A DNA stretch of 64,000 nucleotides, from the NCBI GenBank assembly GCA_047967505.1, contig CM106540.1; one strand, written 5' to 3'. Of this stretch, positions 10,258 through 21,126 are shown piece after piece (position 1 is the first letter of the stretch; every line of letters starts with the position of its first letter). Both the position numbers and the translations under genes were made by a program. The notes below the pieces were generated by a model that was not told where the DNA came from, made no database searches, and saw nothing but the letters and a program-made list of their open reading frames with translations. Source of the DNA: Dipteris shenzhenensis (Eukaryota > Polypodiophyta > Polypodiopsida > Gleicheniales).

Positions 10258-10316
10258 ATGTTTTTTTTTAAAAGTAATTACAAGAGAATGTTGTTTGAAG
10301 TAATTACAAAAGAATG

Positions 10317-10508
10317 TTGTTTGTTACAAAATTTCCCTTATGAAAGGGGTGATACAAAATCGCTGAAATGAGCCGAGCGACAGAAGCATATACATGCCAA
10401 AGATATACAACATTGTTTGTTACAAAATTATCCTTTCGAAAAGAGTGATATAAAATCGCTCAAACGAGCCAACATACAGAAGCATATACATGCCGAAGTA
10501 TATAAAAA
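10317..10508 (+). repeat. direct repeat, 96-bp unit, two copies
   Basis: Copies begin at 10317 and 10413 with TTGTTTGTTACAAAAT and share AGTGATAYAAAATCGCT, GAGCC and CAGAAGCATATACATGCC. They are moderately diverged. Confidence 0.7.
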
Positions 10509-10532
10509 CTACTACTAATACTACTACTACTA

Positions 10533-10718
10533 CTATTGCTCATTCGAATCGTCATCCTCGTCCTCATCATGGTTGCGCTGTCTTGATCCCTGGCCCTCGT
10601 GAGCTATGCCTGATCCCTGACCCTTGTGAGCTGCGCCTGATCCCTGGCCTTCGTCAAAGTTGTGTAAGCCTAATCCCTCGTCATCATCGCTCACCTCCGC
10701 TGATGGGACGTTTGACAT
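10533..10718 (-). CDS. short acidic repeat ORF, unrecognised
   Basis: The frame from ATG 10718 starts MSNVPSAEVSDDDEG, repeats GQGSGxAHEGQGSG-like units three times, and ends in a run of acidic residues (DEDEDDDSNEQ). The composition is that of an acidic C-terminal tail, seen in some transposase-related proteins. No domain can be assigned and there is no upstream exon that I recognise. It may be chance. Confidence 0.2.
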   Translation of the reverse strand: MSNVPSAEVSDDDEGLGLHNFDEGQGSGAAHKGQGSGIAHEGQGSRQRNHDEDEDDDSNEQ

Positions 10719-10848
10719 TTTGGGGCCCTCTAAGAAATTCACTATTTACCTATTTTTGTTGCACTCAAAATATGGGAAATGCCATAAAATACAGATACTT
10801 ATTGCAAAAATGTTAGTCTAGTACACGGGCTTCACATCAAATGCATAT

Positions 10849-11228
10849 ATAAGATCCTTAATTTTTTGCATAGAATTTGGTGACACTGACATCGTCAACG
10901 TGTCCGGAGCATACCAAAACCCCCAATCGACCCTGGAGACACTGAAAACCAACGCCCGGAGGCCCAGAAAAGGCCAAAAAAGTCTGAAATGGGGGATTTG
11001 CTCAAAAACGCAATTTGGCCCACTGGCAGTGTGCCAGCTGTCCAAATCACGTTTTTGAGCAAATCCCCCATTCTAGCCATTTTTGCCATTTTTTGAGCTT
11101 TCGGGCGTCGGTTTTTTATGTCTCCAAGGTCAATTTGAAGGTTTTGGCCTGCTCCAGACACACTGGTGATGTCAAAATCACCAAATTCTATGCTGAAAAT
11201 TATCTTTTGAAGATCACATATGTCAGAC
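10849..11228. repeat. foldback element with about 180-bp arms
   Basis: The left arm (10849-11030) and right arm (11048-11228) are imperfect inverted copies around GGCAGTGTGCCAGC. Matching landmarks are GCATAGAATTTGGTGA, GTGTCCGGAGCA/GTCTGGAGCA, ACGCCCG/CGGGCGT and GGGGGATTTGCTCAAAAACG. Transcribed from either strand it would form a long hairpin. Reading frames over it are shadows. Confidence 0.8.
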
Positions 11229-11508
11229 ATAATAAAAGAAAAAGATTTTGAATATGACTTATTTCATATTTTTACACGGTTTTTGGTATTTTCCAATGTT
11301 ATGTTGGCCCTCTTCTGATTGGTCAAGAGCCTGTTTTCTAAACCCTAAAAGGCCCCAAAATGAACTCCCTTTTTTCCTAATGTAAGATAGTTGAGCAAGT
11401 GCTTCGGATTCCAATCTTCTCTCCTCGCAGTTGGATTATTATGGGACCATACACAAAATATATGAAATTGATTTCAAATGATTTAGTATTCTCATTCTTT
11501 ATGTAAAA

Positions 11509-11690
11509 TGGTTTAGAACTATTTACAATGGTCCCCATGCAACAGTGAGGAAAGACAATAGTGGTTTCTTTGCAATAGACTCCACCAAACTTTGGATGAA
11601 AGTGATACTTTTGTTCTTTCCGAGCATTGTGACCAGGTGCATACTTTTGTTCTTCTCGAGCATTGTGAGCAAGTGCATACTAATGAGCAA
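11509..11690 (+). pseudogene. DUF4216 fragment of a CACTA transposase
   Basis: Reads NGPHATVRKDNSGFFAIDSTKLW, closely matching GPNATIKCHASGFVTIDSTKFW in the CACTA element at 6.1 kb. A frameshift is followed by DTFVLSEHCDQV. That last piece is tandemly duplicated (HTFVLLEHCEQV, a 36-bp unit at about 11602-11674). Stops follow at once. Confidence 0.6.
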
Positions 11691-11744
11691 GTGTAGAGAT
11701 TGGGAGAAATTTTTGCATGATCCAAAAGTCCAACGCCTTTATTT

Positions 11745-11936
11745 GGCATGTATCATCTTTCCATTTTTTACACTCTTCCTTATTGGACTAGGCATCATAA
11801 ATTCACATATCTATTAGACCCAATGCATATATTCAAAAATGTTGCACAAGGTATATGGAAGCATATGATCAGGGATAAAGACAACATGAATGCATGGCAA
11901 GACTTAAAAGAGATGGGAACCAAAAAGTCCTTCTAG
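11745..11936 (+). pseudogene. Tnp2 (Transposase_21) fragment of a CACTA transposase
   Basis: Reads LPYWTRHH, then LLDPMHIFKNVAQGIWKHMI, RDKDNMNAWQDLKEMG and a stop. This is the conserved [LD]xMHIxKNV region of plant Tnp2. It belongs upstream of DUF4216 in an intact transposase but lies downstream of the DUF4216 scrap here, so the two are not collinear. It is also a part that the copy at 3.5-6.6 kb lacks. Confidence 0.65.
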
Positions 11937-13480
11937 TCAAAATCCATCAATAGCAAGTTGAGTTTATGGAAGGTTGATCTTTTTGTTTCTATCCTCTTGA
12001 CATGATTCTTGATCTCCTAGGCTTCTTGGTAACCTCTTCTTCCTCTTCTTTTATGAGGATGAGATAATCTATCATCTCTCATCTTTGCTTCTCGAGTGAC
12101 CAAGTTTACATTGCTATCGACTCATAAGTGACCTATCTTACATTGCTATCAACTCATAACTATACTAGAATTCAAAGTAGTCATGTCCCTATTTGCACAT
12201 GTCTTGAATATTTTATGCACCACTCTGCTTTTGTATGTCCATGACATGAGCATTTGTCACACTACTTCTCACTAGCTCTAGCCTTCCTCAGATGCCTAGT
12301 TCTTTAAAGACCTTCTTGAGCTATGATCTTAGTGATTCCTTTTTGGTTGTTAGGATGAGCTATCCTCTTGAGGTGTAAGCATGATTGAGTGGACCAAAAA
12401 GCAGCATCCATGGACACTGCTATGAGGGACCAAAAAGCAGCATCCATGGACACTGCTATGAGGGACTAATTTATGGTGCCCAAAGCATAGGTGGACAAAT
12501 ATATCATTGTTTTTAATCCTTCTTATACTTAAAAAGCACTAGAAGCACTCTTCCTTTTGGCAATGGAATTTCTAAAAGCAATATTAGGGGTGCTTTTTGA
12601 CTACTAGCAAAGCAGTAAAAGTGTACCAACTAACCATGCTTATTTACATGGCTCTATTGAGGAGTCCCTTATAGTTCCTTATTGGGTTGACTATCTCTTA
12701 TGTACGGAGATCTATGCTTGAACCATGATAATACCAAGTGCACATAGTTTTCTTTCAAGCAATTTTGGTTTTGAAAAAAATCTTATCATAGCATTATTCG
12801 TAGCAAAAATTTGGTGAATCTTAGCAATATTTGGTTATTTCAAGCAATATTTGTTTTAAAAGCTAACTCAAATAACATAGAAGTCCCTTATTAATCATTT
12901 TTATACTTTTCTATGGTCTAATTCTAAATTTGGACTTTACATAAGTACAAAACTATGAATTGTGTGTTCAATATGATCATTCCCTTTATAATGTCTCAAT
13001 TAGTTTACAATTCCAATTTGAATAGTTTAGTATCATTGGATTGTGAAAAAAATTAAAAAATTGTCTCATTTTTGTTTCTATACCTCTAAACTACCAAGTT
13101 TATGTTGGGTGCTTATTTCTCCCCTCCTCAGAGTTGAGCTAGCATTACACTTCAGCCTGACTCCTCCCCCTATGGTTTGTTGTGACCTTGAATGCGTTCC
13201 AATTATATGGTCTACTACCACAGTTCTTGAGTATGTGTGCATGGGACTCATGGTCAGTGATCATTATTTTTGTTCATCGAGCCTCCGTGTCAGCATGTGC
13301 AATGAGGTTGGCTCCTCCATTTTGTTGTTACTTGTCATAGAAGGATTCTCGATCTTTGTCCCTTTTGCGATGTCTAGGAATGATCATGTACTAGCCCCAT
13401 CTAGACATACTCTATGCATAACACGAATTATGCTATGGAGAAACATAATTAAAGCATAAATAAATTCAGCCATAGACATA
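11937..13480. other. no recognised feature apart from one short tandem duplication
   Basis: AT-rich. The frame at 13043-13459 has no recognisable motif and is not supported as a gene. Confidence 0.4.
12391..12462 (+). repeat. perfect 36-bp tandem duplication
   Basis: GGACCAAAAAGCAGCATCC through CACTGCTATGAG occurs twice without a difference, which points to recent slippage. Confidence 0.85.
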
Positions 13481-14204
13481 TATAAACATAGGTTAATTAA
13501 AGCATCTCTATATCTTTTAAGGAGAGGGTGGCTCGGGGCAACCTCATAGAGGTTCGGGGTAGCCTCATGGAGCTTCAAGGCTAAGGGGGGGAGGAGAGTC
13601 ATTGGATGGAGCGGGGTGCAGGAGAGCCGTTGGATCAGAGGTTTGGCAAAGGCGCAAAGGCAATGTGGCAGACCCATGAGAAGAAGGTTGAGCCACGTGG
13701 TGCCATTTAGAGCACGGATTCAGAGCCAGGGATTTGAGGCAGCTACAGACTGTCAAAGGTGGCACTGTATAAATTGACGCCGTCTGATGGGACTAAGCAT
13801 GGGAATTCACACGTGGTGACAACATCGCATGGGGTCACAACAACTATAACGGCAGGGCTCAGTTTATGCCATGTGTCCACACGGCCTGCTCATAGATCAA
13901 TAGCGAGGAGTAAATGATGGCTAACAGAGCAAGTTCTCGATGATCCCCATTATGCACGTGGTGCGGGTCCCAAGGCAGTGGATGAAGTCTCATGGTTACA
14001 AGTACCATGTTTGCATTCAAGCAAATTTCACGGATGTGCACAAGTTGGAAACCATAACCTTGGTTGTGCCAAACACATTTGTCCAACTTCTCATTACATG
14101 TGCGGTACAGTTCCCCATGCGAACGGCTACGGGACACCGATTTATGCATTGCCATGTGGCGCCACCGCATTTTGCAACGTGAGGGACAGTGGGGTAAAGG
14201 GCCA
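13481..14204. other. no recognised feature
   Basis: More GC-rich than its surroundings (13530-14200), with frames on both strands but none that resembles a known protein. Confidence 0.35.
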
Positions 14205-14272
14205 GTAGAGAGAGAGGGAGAGAGAGAGGGAGAGAGAGAGAGAGAGGGGGGGGGGAGATGGAGATACAAAGA

Positions 14273-14303
<31 letters not shown>

Positions 14304-14357
14304 AGAAAGAAGAGAAGAGATGGATAGATAGATAGATAGATAGATAGAGAGATAGAG

Positions 14358-14388
<31 letters not shown>

Positions 14389-14497
14389 AGGGGGGAGGGG
14401 AAGAGAGAGAGGAGCGAATAAATATATAAATATATGAATATATATGAATACTTTATATTTATTCATACGATCTATATATATGTATATTTATTTATAT

Positions 14498-14547
<50 letters not shown>
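14205..14547 (+). repeat. GA / GATA microsatellite cluster
   Basis: (GA)n and (GGAGA)n at 14205-14300, (GATA)n at 14322-14370, more GA to 14420, an AT-rich TATA spacer, and (GA)n again at 14501-14547. Ser/Leu-rich frames on the minus strand are artefacts. Confidence 0.9.
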
Positions 14548-14550
<3 letters not shown>

Positions 14551-16603
14551 GGGGGAGGTGGGTATGTTTTTGTATGCGATGGGGTAGGTACAGAACATTG
14601 GGCACTAAGGTCAAAGAACCCTTCAAACTAATCAAAAGTAGCTGCCATGAGATATTCACAAAACTACCCAAAAAGGATATCCGATGATCACTAATTGCTG
14701 GAATGATGCCCAAGCTTTACAAAAGGCTTTTTGACAGCCATGAAAACTTGAGCTTGATCTTTCATGGATTGAAGGAATTGTGCAGGTGAAGGGGATGATT
14801 GCTGTGCTGACAAAGAACAAAAGAAAGAAGGAAGCAGATCCTACAAAGGTGGTGGGCATATGAAAAGGAAGTTTGGACCTTAGCAGAATCCCAATAATGC
14901 CTTAGAAATTATTACTGAACAAGAAGATAGGAGGTAGACAAGCAAGTGACAAAAAGTGAGGGGGAAGTAGATGCAACAATTAGGGAAGAGTCCATGCAAG
15001 AGAGGATGAGAGGCAAGTCCACTCAAGCTTAGAGTTTAATTGACTTTAATGGGAGGGCTCTGTGTTGCACGGTTGCAATGACTTTGGTTTGGCCTTGGAT
15101 GAGTGGAGAAGAAAGTAGAACATAGGTAAAGGATGATCACCTAAGCAGCTTCCAAAAGCAACTTGAACCATGTGCACTAGAGCCTGGATGGCAAGTCACG
15201 ATTAATAATTTCCGATGATGCATACCTTAACATGGCTGTTAATATCTTTCATACATTGGAGGATTCATAAATATAGTTCGTCATTATTTGGCCTTAAAAT
15301 TATGTGCATATATTAGGTTATCGTAAAGTTTCAATACAGCGATAAGATGATTCTCTTCAACTTAAGTTTGCAAGATCCAATGTCTACATGCAAGAGGAGA
15401 TTTATGATGTGAGAGATCTATTAAACAAGCCAAAGCTTGGGGACATCCGTTCTAAAGCTTGGACCCATCTATGTAGGTAGACCGCTAAGCTCATTTTGTT
15501 CCTTGAAATTAAACATAACCTTAGACCCCAACCTTAAGATTGATTTCAAGGCAACCTTAGATCCCAGCCTTTAGACCTAATGGAGGCAACCTTCAATCCC
15601 ATCAAAGACGAGTCATGCAGCTCGTGTAAATTAAGCTATAGATGTTTAACATAGGTTAATTAAGCCTCCATGCACTAAAACTAATTAATTAATGGGTCGG
15701 AATAGGAGAGGTGAAAAGTAGAGCAAATAGGGATAGAACTACTTTAATATCTAGAATTACATCAATAGAATTTTTGGTTTTAAGGCCAAAATCCAACTAA
15801 AATATGAAAATTTTACTAATGTTAACATTTGCAAGATTTAATATCTCTCAATTAAATTTGAAAACTTGAAGTTTCATTGTCAGGTTTTGCAGATGACATG
15901 ATTTAATAGTAGCCCATGTCCTCCCAATTAAACCCATAAAAATCGAGTCGAAATCTAACTAAAACATGAAATTTTCACTAATGTTTTTTTAATAAAAATC
16001 TATTACCAAAAAGTAAAAAGAAACATAGGACTACCTCCTTAAGATTCAGGCAATTACAAGAGATTCTCACAACACTCCAATTTCAGGCATACTTGCCTCC
16101 TCAAGAGTGAGGTAATTACAAGGGATTTTAATAACTCTCCAATTTCAGGCACACTTGCTTGCAACATTCTTTCTTCTCACCCAAGCTCCTAAATGCCATC
16201 CTTATTAAATACTCAAGCTCCCTATTATATCAAAACCCAAAAGTATCACTCTTTTATAGATTAGCTTGTTTGGCACTTCCATATATATTAGATGACAACA
16301 ACTCTCAACACTTGCCACACCTCCAATAATGCATCATTCAAACTTCCCTTGTCTCTAAGTAAAGCCTGTTTCCACCACAAAGAAAAGAAGATTTACATTT
16401 GATTGAACCGGCTCATAGTTCTTTTTATAGAATACACAAAAAGGCAAGACTCTAGGATTCCACTTCAAAATCCTAGATTTCACTGGCAACTTCGTGACTA
16501 AAACTACAATTTTACTAATGTTAACAAGGTTAAAATTTCACTATGTGTGCCAAAGGAGATGTGACAACCTCACCCTTAAATTATGACAACCCTTAAATCT
16601 CTT
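14548..16603. other. no recognised feature
   Basis: Gene-free AT-rich sequence upstream of the P450. Diverged short repeats occur, for example TTCACTAATGTT and CTCCAATTTCAGGCAYACTTGC at about 16075 and 16136. I could not recognise a distant promoter element. Confidence 0.4.
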
Positions 16604-16720
16604 GTCCGGTTATCCTTCTATCATAGCATTCATTTAAGGCATTGTCTGGTTATCCTTCTATCATAGCATTCATTTAAGGGCCTTGCTCCTTCTATCATAG
16701 CATTCATTTAAGGGCCTTGC
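16604..16720 (+). repeat. 40-bp tandem repeat, three copies
   Basis: TCCTTCTATCATAGCATTCA then TTTAAGG occurs three times (units from 16604, 16644 and a shortened one from 16687), about 300 bases upstream of the P450 start. Confidence 0.8.
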
Positions 16721-17017
16721 ACAATTCTGCATAGAGAACCCAAAAGTAACTCTACGGCTTTGCATTTGACATGCCAAAAATTTCAAGATTTCACTATGTG
16801 AAAACTTGAAGTTTGAGTGTCAACACTGTAAATGACACGACTTCAAAAGCAGCCAATAATGAAAACCATTGCCAGAGGGTTGCTGATCTACAGTCTTGTC
16901 TCATCGGGCTATCAATACTCTCACCAATGCAATTTTCATGCTTCCAAGTTCCAATGACTCGTACGTAGACTCTCACTCTCCAGTTCTCTGCAGCTCATTC
17001 AGCTCGCTTGCTCAGCT

Positions 17018-19179
17018 ATGGCGTTTGCTCTCCTTCCCATCGCCATAGCCGCCTCTCTCTTTCTTGCGGCCACCCTGCTTTTCCGCTCTTTTTCCTCTCC
17101 TGATTCAAAGCTTCCCCCAGGCCCCCGCCCTTGGCCCTTCGTCGGTAACCTGCCTTTCATACTCGCTAACTCCTCGTCTCTTCATCGCGCCTTTGCTCGC
17201 CTCGCCTGCCAATATGGACCCCTGTACTACTTCAGTATTGGCTCTGTCCCCGCCGTGGTCGTATCTTCCGCCGCCCTCGCTAAAGAGTTCTTGCAAACCC
17301 ACGATAAGAACTTCTCGTACCGCCCACATTTCGGAATGGCGGAGGCCTTACTGTATGGCCAGGGCAATGGTCTCTCTTTCAGTGATTACAGTCCTCGATG
17401 GAGTAAACTCCGGAAGCTTTGCACCATGGAGCTTTTCACCCAGAAGCGGCTGCAAGCGTATCAATACGTGAGGCATGAGGAGGTGGCCGCTTTGATCCGG
17501 TACCTCAAGCGAGAGTCTAGGGCAGGCAAACGCTATATACAGATAAAACAATGTCTGGCCATGGTGGGCATGAACGTTATAGGGCGTCTGGTGCTCTCGA
17601 AAACGGTGGTGGACTGGGACACTGGAGCCGGCAACGAGTTGCATAGCATGGTCTCAGAAGCTTTCAGCAAACTAAACTCTGTGTTGATAGGAGACTACTT
17701 TCCCCTGCTAGGATGGCTAGATGTGAAGACTAAGCGTGTCATGCGTGGGATTCACCAGCGCTTTGACAAACTTTTGAGCGAGCTTATGGAGGAGCGTTTG
17801 AGGAGGGAAGAAGGCAACAGTTCAACGCATGACCTTCTGGATGTCATGTTGGCCCAGACGGAGAGGCGAGACAAAGAAACGCTCGACTCCTTCAAGGGAC
17901 TAATTGTGGTAATGAGCTCCACCTTTGAGTGTCTTCAGGCTTGAACATTTGAAAACACCTTTTTTTTCAAAGGCGTTCCATGTCTAAGGTCCTTAGGCTT
18001 GTTAGGGCGCTCATGCTTGCATTTTTTTTCGCTATGCGACGTATTGTTTCTCTTTGTTATTAGGCATTCAAGACATGAGAAAGAGTTACACTTTCCCCAA
18101 AGTCAAGGATGTGTAGGCAAACTCAATAGAGTCATGCTATTTTAGTTTTCAAAAGTTTGTTTGTTGACTAACTAAACAAATGGTTAAATTATTATTTCTT
18201 GCATTTGAGGATGACTTTAGTGGAACTTCCATTATAAAGGTTACTACCATTAACATTTATAATGGTTTGTTTGCATCTACTTTTCAATCATGTTAGGTAA
18301 ATCTTGGCTAAGGGCAAATTTAATCAATTTATTGGTTAAGATCATGTACTATGTGTTCTTAATTTGCAATTCACAATGTTGTTAAGGGTCACTAGTTAGC
18401 TGCTCATATAGTAAAGCATTCTCAATATGGCATGAACATGTTTAGAGGAATTTTACCTTCACATCCCTAGCCACGTAATAGACACATGACTATAATTTGC
18501 ATGTTCAGATATTATATTAACCAAAGCAGATATTATATTGACCTTTGGTTGTTGACAATTGCTTCACGCTTCACATCAGGAACTATTTGGTGGTGGGATT
18601 GATACGAGCGCTATCACCATGGAATGGATCATGGCAGAATTGATACGACATCCAGTGGAGCTAGAGAAGGTCCAAGCAGAGATCAACATGGTATTGGCAG
18701 GTGAGAAAAGATTAGTGAAGGAGTCCGACCTACCTCATCTTGTCTACTTGCAAGCTGTGCTAAAAGAATCAATGCGGCTCCATCCAGCTGCCCCATTCTT
18801 GGTACCACATGCATCACATGAGGCTTGTGAGGTAGGAGGCTACAGAATTCCAGCGAGGACAACGTTGTATGTGAATGTATGGGCAATAGGGAGGGATGAG
18901 TTGTTGTGGGAGAAGCCAAATGAGTTTATGCCTATGAGGTTTATGGGTAGTAATGTGGACTTAAAAGGACTTAACTATGGGCTGATACCATTTGGGTCTG
19001 GGAGACGGATTTGCCCAGGCATACTCTTAGCCCTACAAGTGGTGCCATTAGTGGTGGCCAACTTATTACATTGTTTCAATTGGAGAGTGGAGGGGGAGGT
19101 GGGCATCTTAGATGTGATGACAGGCACTGCACCAATGGCTCCTCCACTTGTCACACTCCCCATACCCAAAAACCCTTAG
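17018..19179 (+). CDS. cytochrome P450, CYP71-clan (A-type), two exons
   Basis: Exon 1 is 17018-17908 and exon 2 is 18580-19179. The 671-bp intron runs from GTG|GTAATG to CATCAG|GAA, phase 0, and the product is 496 residues. A hydrophobic N-terminal anchor (residues 1-25) precedes the Pro hinge LPPGPRPWPFVGNL, so it is an ER-membrane enzyme facing the cytosol. Helix C has WSKLR. Exon 2 begins with the I-helix oxygen-binding motif GGGIDTS. ExxR is KESMR, the PERF region reads FMPMRF, and the haem loop is FGSGRRICPG with the Cys ligand. One phase-0 intron just before the I-helix motif is usual for the CYP71 clan. It would hydroxylate a small molecule using electrons from the P450 reductase; the substrate cannot be read from sequence. 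No stops or frameshifts, and all key motifs are present. The start codon is the first ATG before the anchor, after a CT-rich leader. Exon 1 is clearly more GC-rich than exon 2. The subfamily is not assigned. Confidence 0.93.
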
Positions 19180-20898
19180 GACTTTAACATGGGAGTGTTT
19201 ACATGTCATGCTTACATGTATGGGCCCTTTTGTTAACATTTTCTTCTAGGAAATGAATATTAATAATCAATTGGCCTATTCAATGCAGAGGAGAATAAGT
19301 TTGAGTCCATAATCTTTTGCCACATGTTAGCTTCTTATTGGATGCTTTTGGTCTATTTTTATTTTGATAGATTTTTAAAAGTTTACTTTCTTTAAAAAGG
19401 GAAGGGAATGTGCCATTTTTCTTTGTTTTCTTTTGAAAATTAAAAGTATTATGTGCATAAATTTAGGAAACACATAGTATCATTTTTAGATATGCTTAAT
19501 ACTTCTAAGATTGACAACAGTATAGTCATGCTTAACACCCATGAGGAATGTTTGTCATTTACCATGTTTACCATAGGTGTGGACCAAAATATTTATGGAT
19601 GTATTCTTTTAATGTGACATATGCTTGCTCCTAAATTCTCTTTTGACTTGAAATAAGTTCCATGAGATGCAATTACACCCATAGACCATGATCCATTGTC
19701 TAGAGATTTCATAAACAAGTCATCAAATTATCATTTAGGTCATTTTTAATCATGATGACTCTCAGGAGTGATTACATGTTCATGCAATTATCCATTGTTC
19801 ATAATTATCCCTCATTCATGTGGATTGGAGTCTAGTTATTGGACATGATCATGTGATCATGACAAACAATGGTATGTCTATTGTCTTTCCAAATGGATAA
19901 AATTATGCACCCAAATTTTTTTAGTCATCCCACATTCTAATAATTTCAAAATTTGAGACTCATGCCAATCACATATGTTAAGGACTTTATGAAATACTTG
20001 TCTAATATAATTATTTTGTATGATATACAAATTGGAGATTTAAATTCTAAATGCAAATATGTACACACCTATGACACGAAATGAATAATTATGAAATATG
20101 TAGGTATCCTAAGTACATACTTATTTGCATGTGCTATATGGGTGATCTTGCAGGGTGGACAAATCGAGTTACCTAAAGTTCTATACTTACATGCTATAGT
20201 GATTTGTAAGACCTATTTAAAGGGCTAGCTTGTGAGTGATAGCATGATTGTGTAACAAGTAGATGTGAACTGCATGTGAGAGGAGTTATTCCAAGTTGGA
20301 AAAAAAATATACCAGCAAAGAGATCTACCACTATCCAAGCAATTTATAGAGATCTACCACATGATCCTTCACCTAGTAAGAAATAGCCAAAAAGAAAGGT
20401 CCATAAGAAATAGTACCCAAAGGAAGATGAGCTCCTAAAGTAAAAAAACTAGGATATGTAGAATAGAACTATCACCTTTGAGCTAAATGACATTGCTTAA
20501 TATTGTTCACTATACTCACGGCTCAGTACATTTCTAAACATTGTTTAATATAGAGTAGGCTTGATACAGGGTGTATGCATGTTTGGTGGGTATGCTTTTT
20601 GTGCTTAAAAGTGTGTGCTACATAAGCACTCTTTGGGCACATTTTCAAGAGTACTTGGTGGTGGGATTTACATAATGTAACGTATTGGACACCTTCCATT
20701 TTCCAAATGTCCAATTGGACTAACAGTTTCAAAACATGATCCAAACTAGTCCTTTAGTTGTAACTGCCTTCTCACTTCTCATTGGAACATCGCAGCTCTC
20801 CTTTCTCAAGGTCTTATCTCTCATAGAGTCATACCAAAGAAAAGGATAGGGACAAAGAGAAGGAGATGCAAGAAAGATGGATAGAATTGAGTAGGCGA
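19180..20898. other. no recognised feature
   Basis: 3' flank of the P450 (AATATTAATAAT-type polyadenylation context near 19255), then AT-rich sequence without recognisable genes up to the copia LTR. Confidence 0.4.
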
Positions 20899-21126
20899 AC
20901 AAAATATGAAGAGGGGAGAGGAAAAGAGTGGAGATGAGGAGAGAGGGCATAGCTAGAGAGCACACCACAAATGACTAACTGTACACTAGATTTAGTTGAA
21001 AATGTAGAATATATACAAACCCATTTAGGGTTAGGGTTAGGGCATCTAATCCTTTCCTTTATAGCACTCTATAAGTGTAGTGCTATGCACATATGATCAC
21101 ATGATGTTGAGCATGATCTCTCAACA
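20899..21126 (-). repeat. 3' LTR of copia element A
   Basis: On the minus strand it starts TGTTGAGAGATCATGCTCAAC and runs to ATATTTTGT. It matches the LTRs at 24725-24935, 27167-27397 and, inverted, 27398-27604. It contains the strand-complement CCCTAACCCTAACCCTAAAT. Just upstream in element orientation is a purine-rich TTGATCTTGAGGAAAG, the likely polypurine tract. Confidence 0.8.

Noticed and set aside
13043-13459. 138-codon frame as a gene
   Set aside because: No recognisable motif, biased composition, no splice or promoter context, overlapping frame on the other strand of similar length.
14017-14466. Ser/Leu/Pro-rich frames near 14.0-14.7 kb
   Set aside because: Translations of the (GA)n and (GATA)n microsatellites.
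20995-21045. TTTAGGGTTAGGGTTAGGG as a telomere-like repeat
   Set aside because: Only two to three units, inside a copia LTR that recurs at 24.8 and 27.3 kb with different unit numbers. It is part of the LTR, not a telomere scar.
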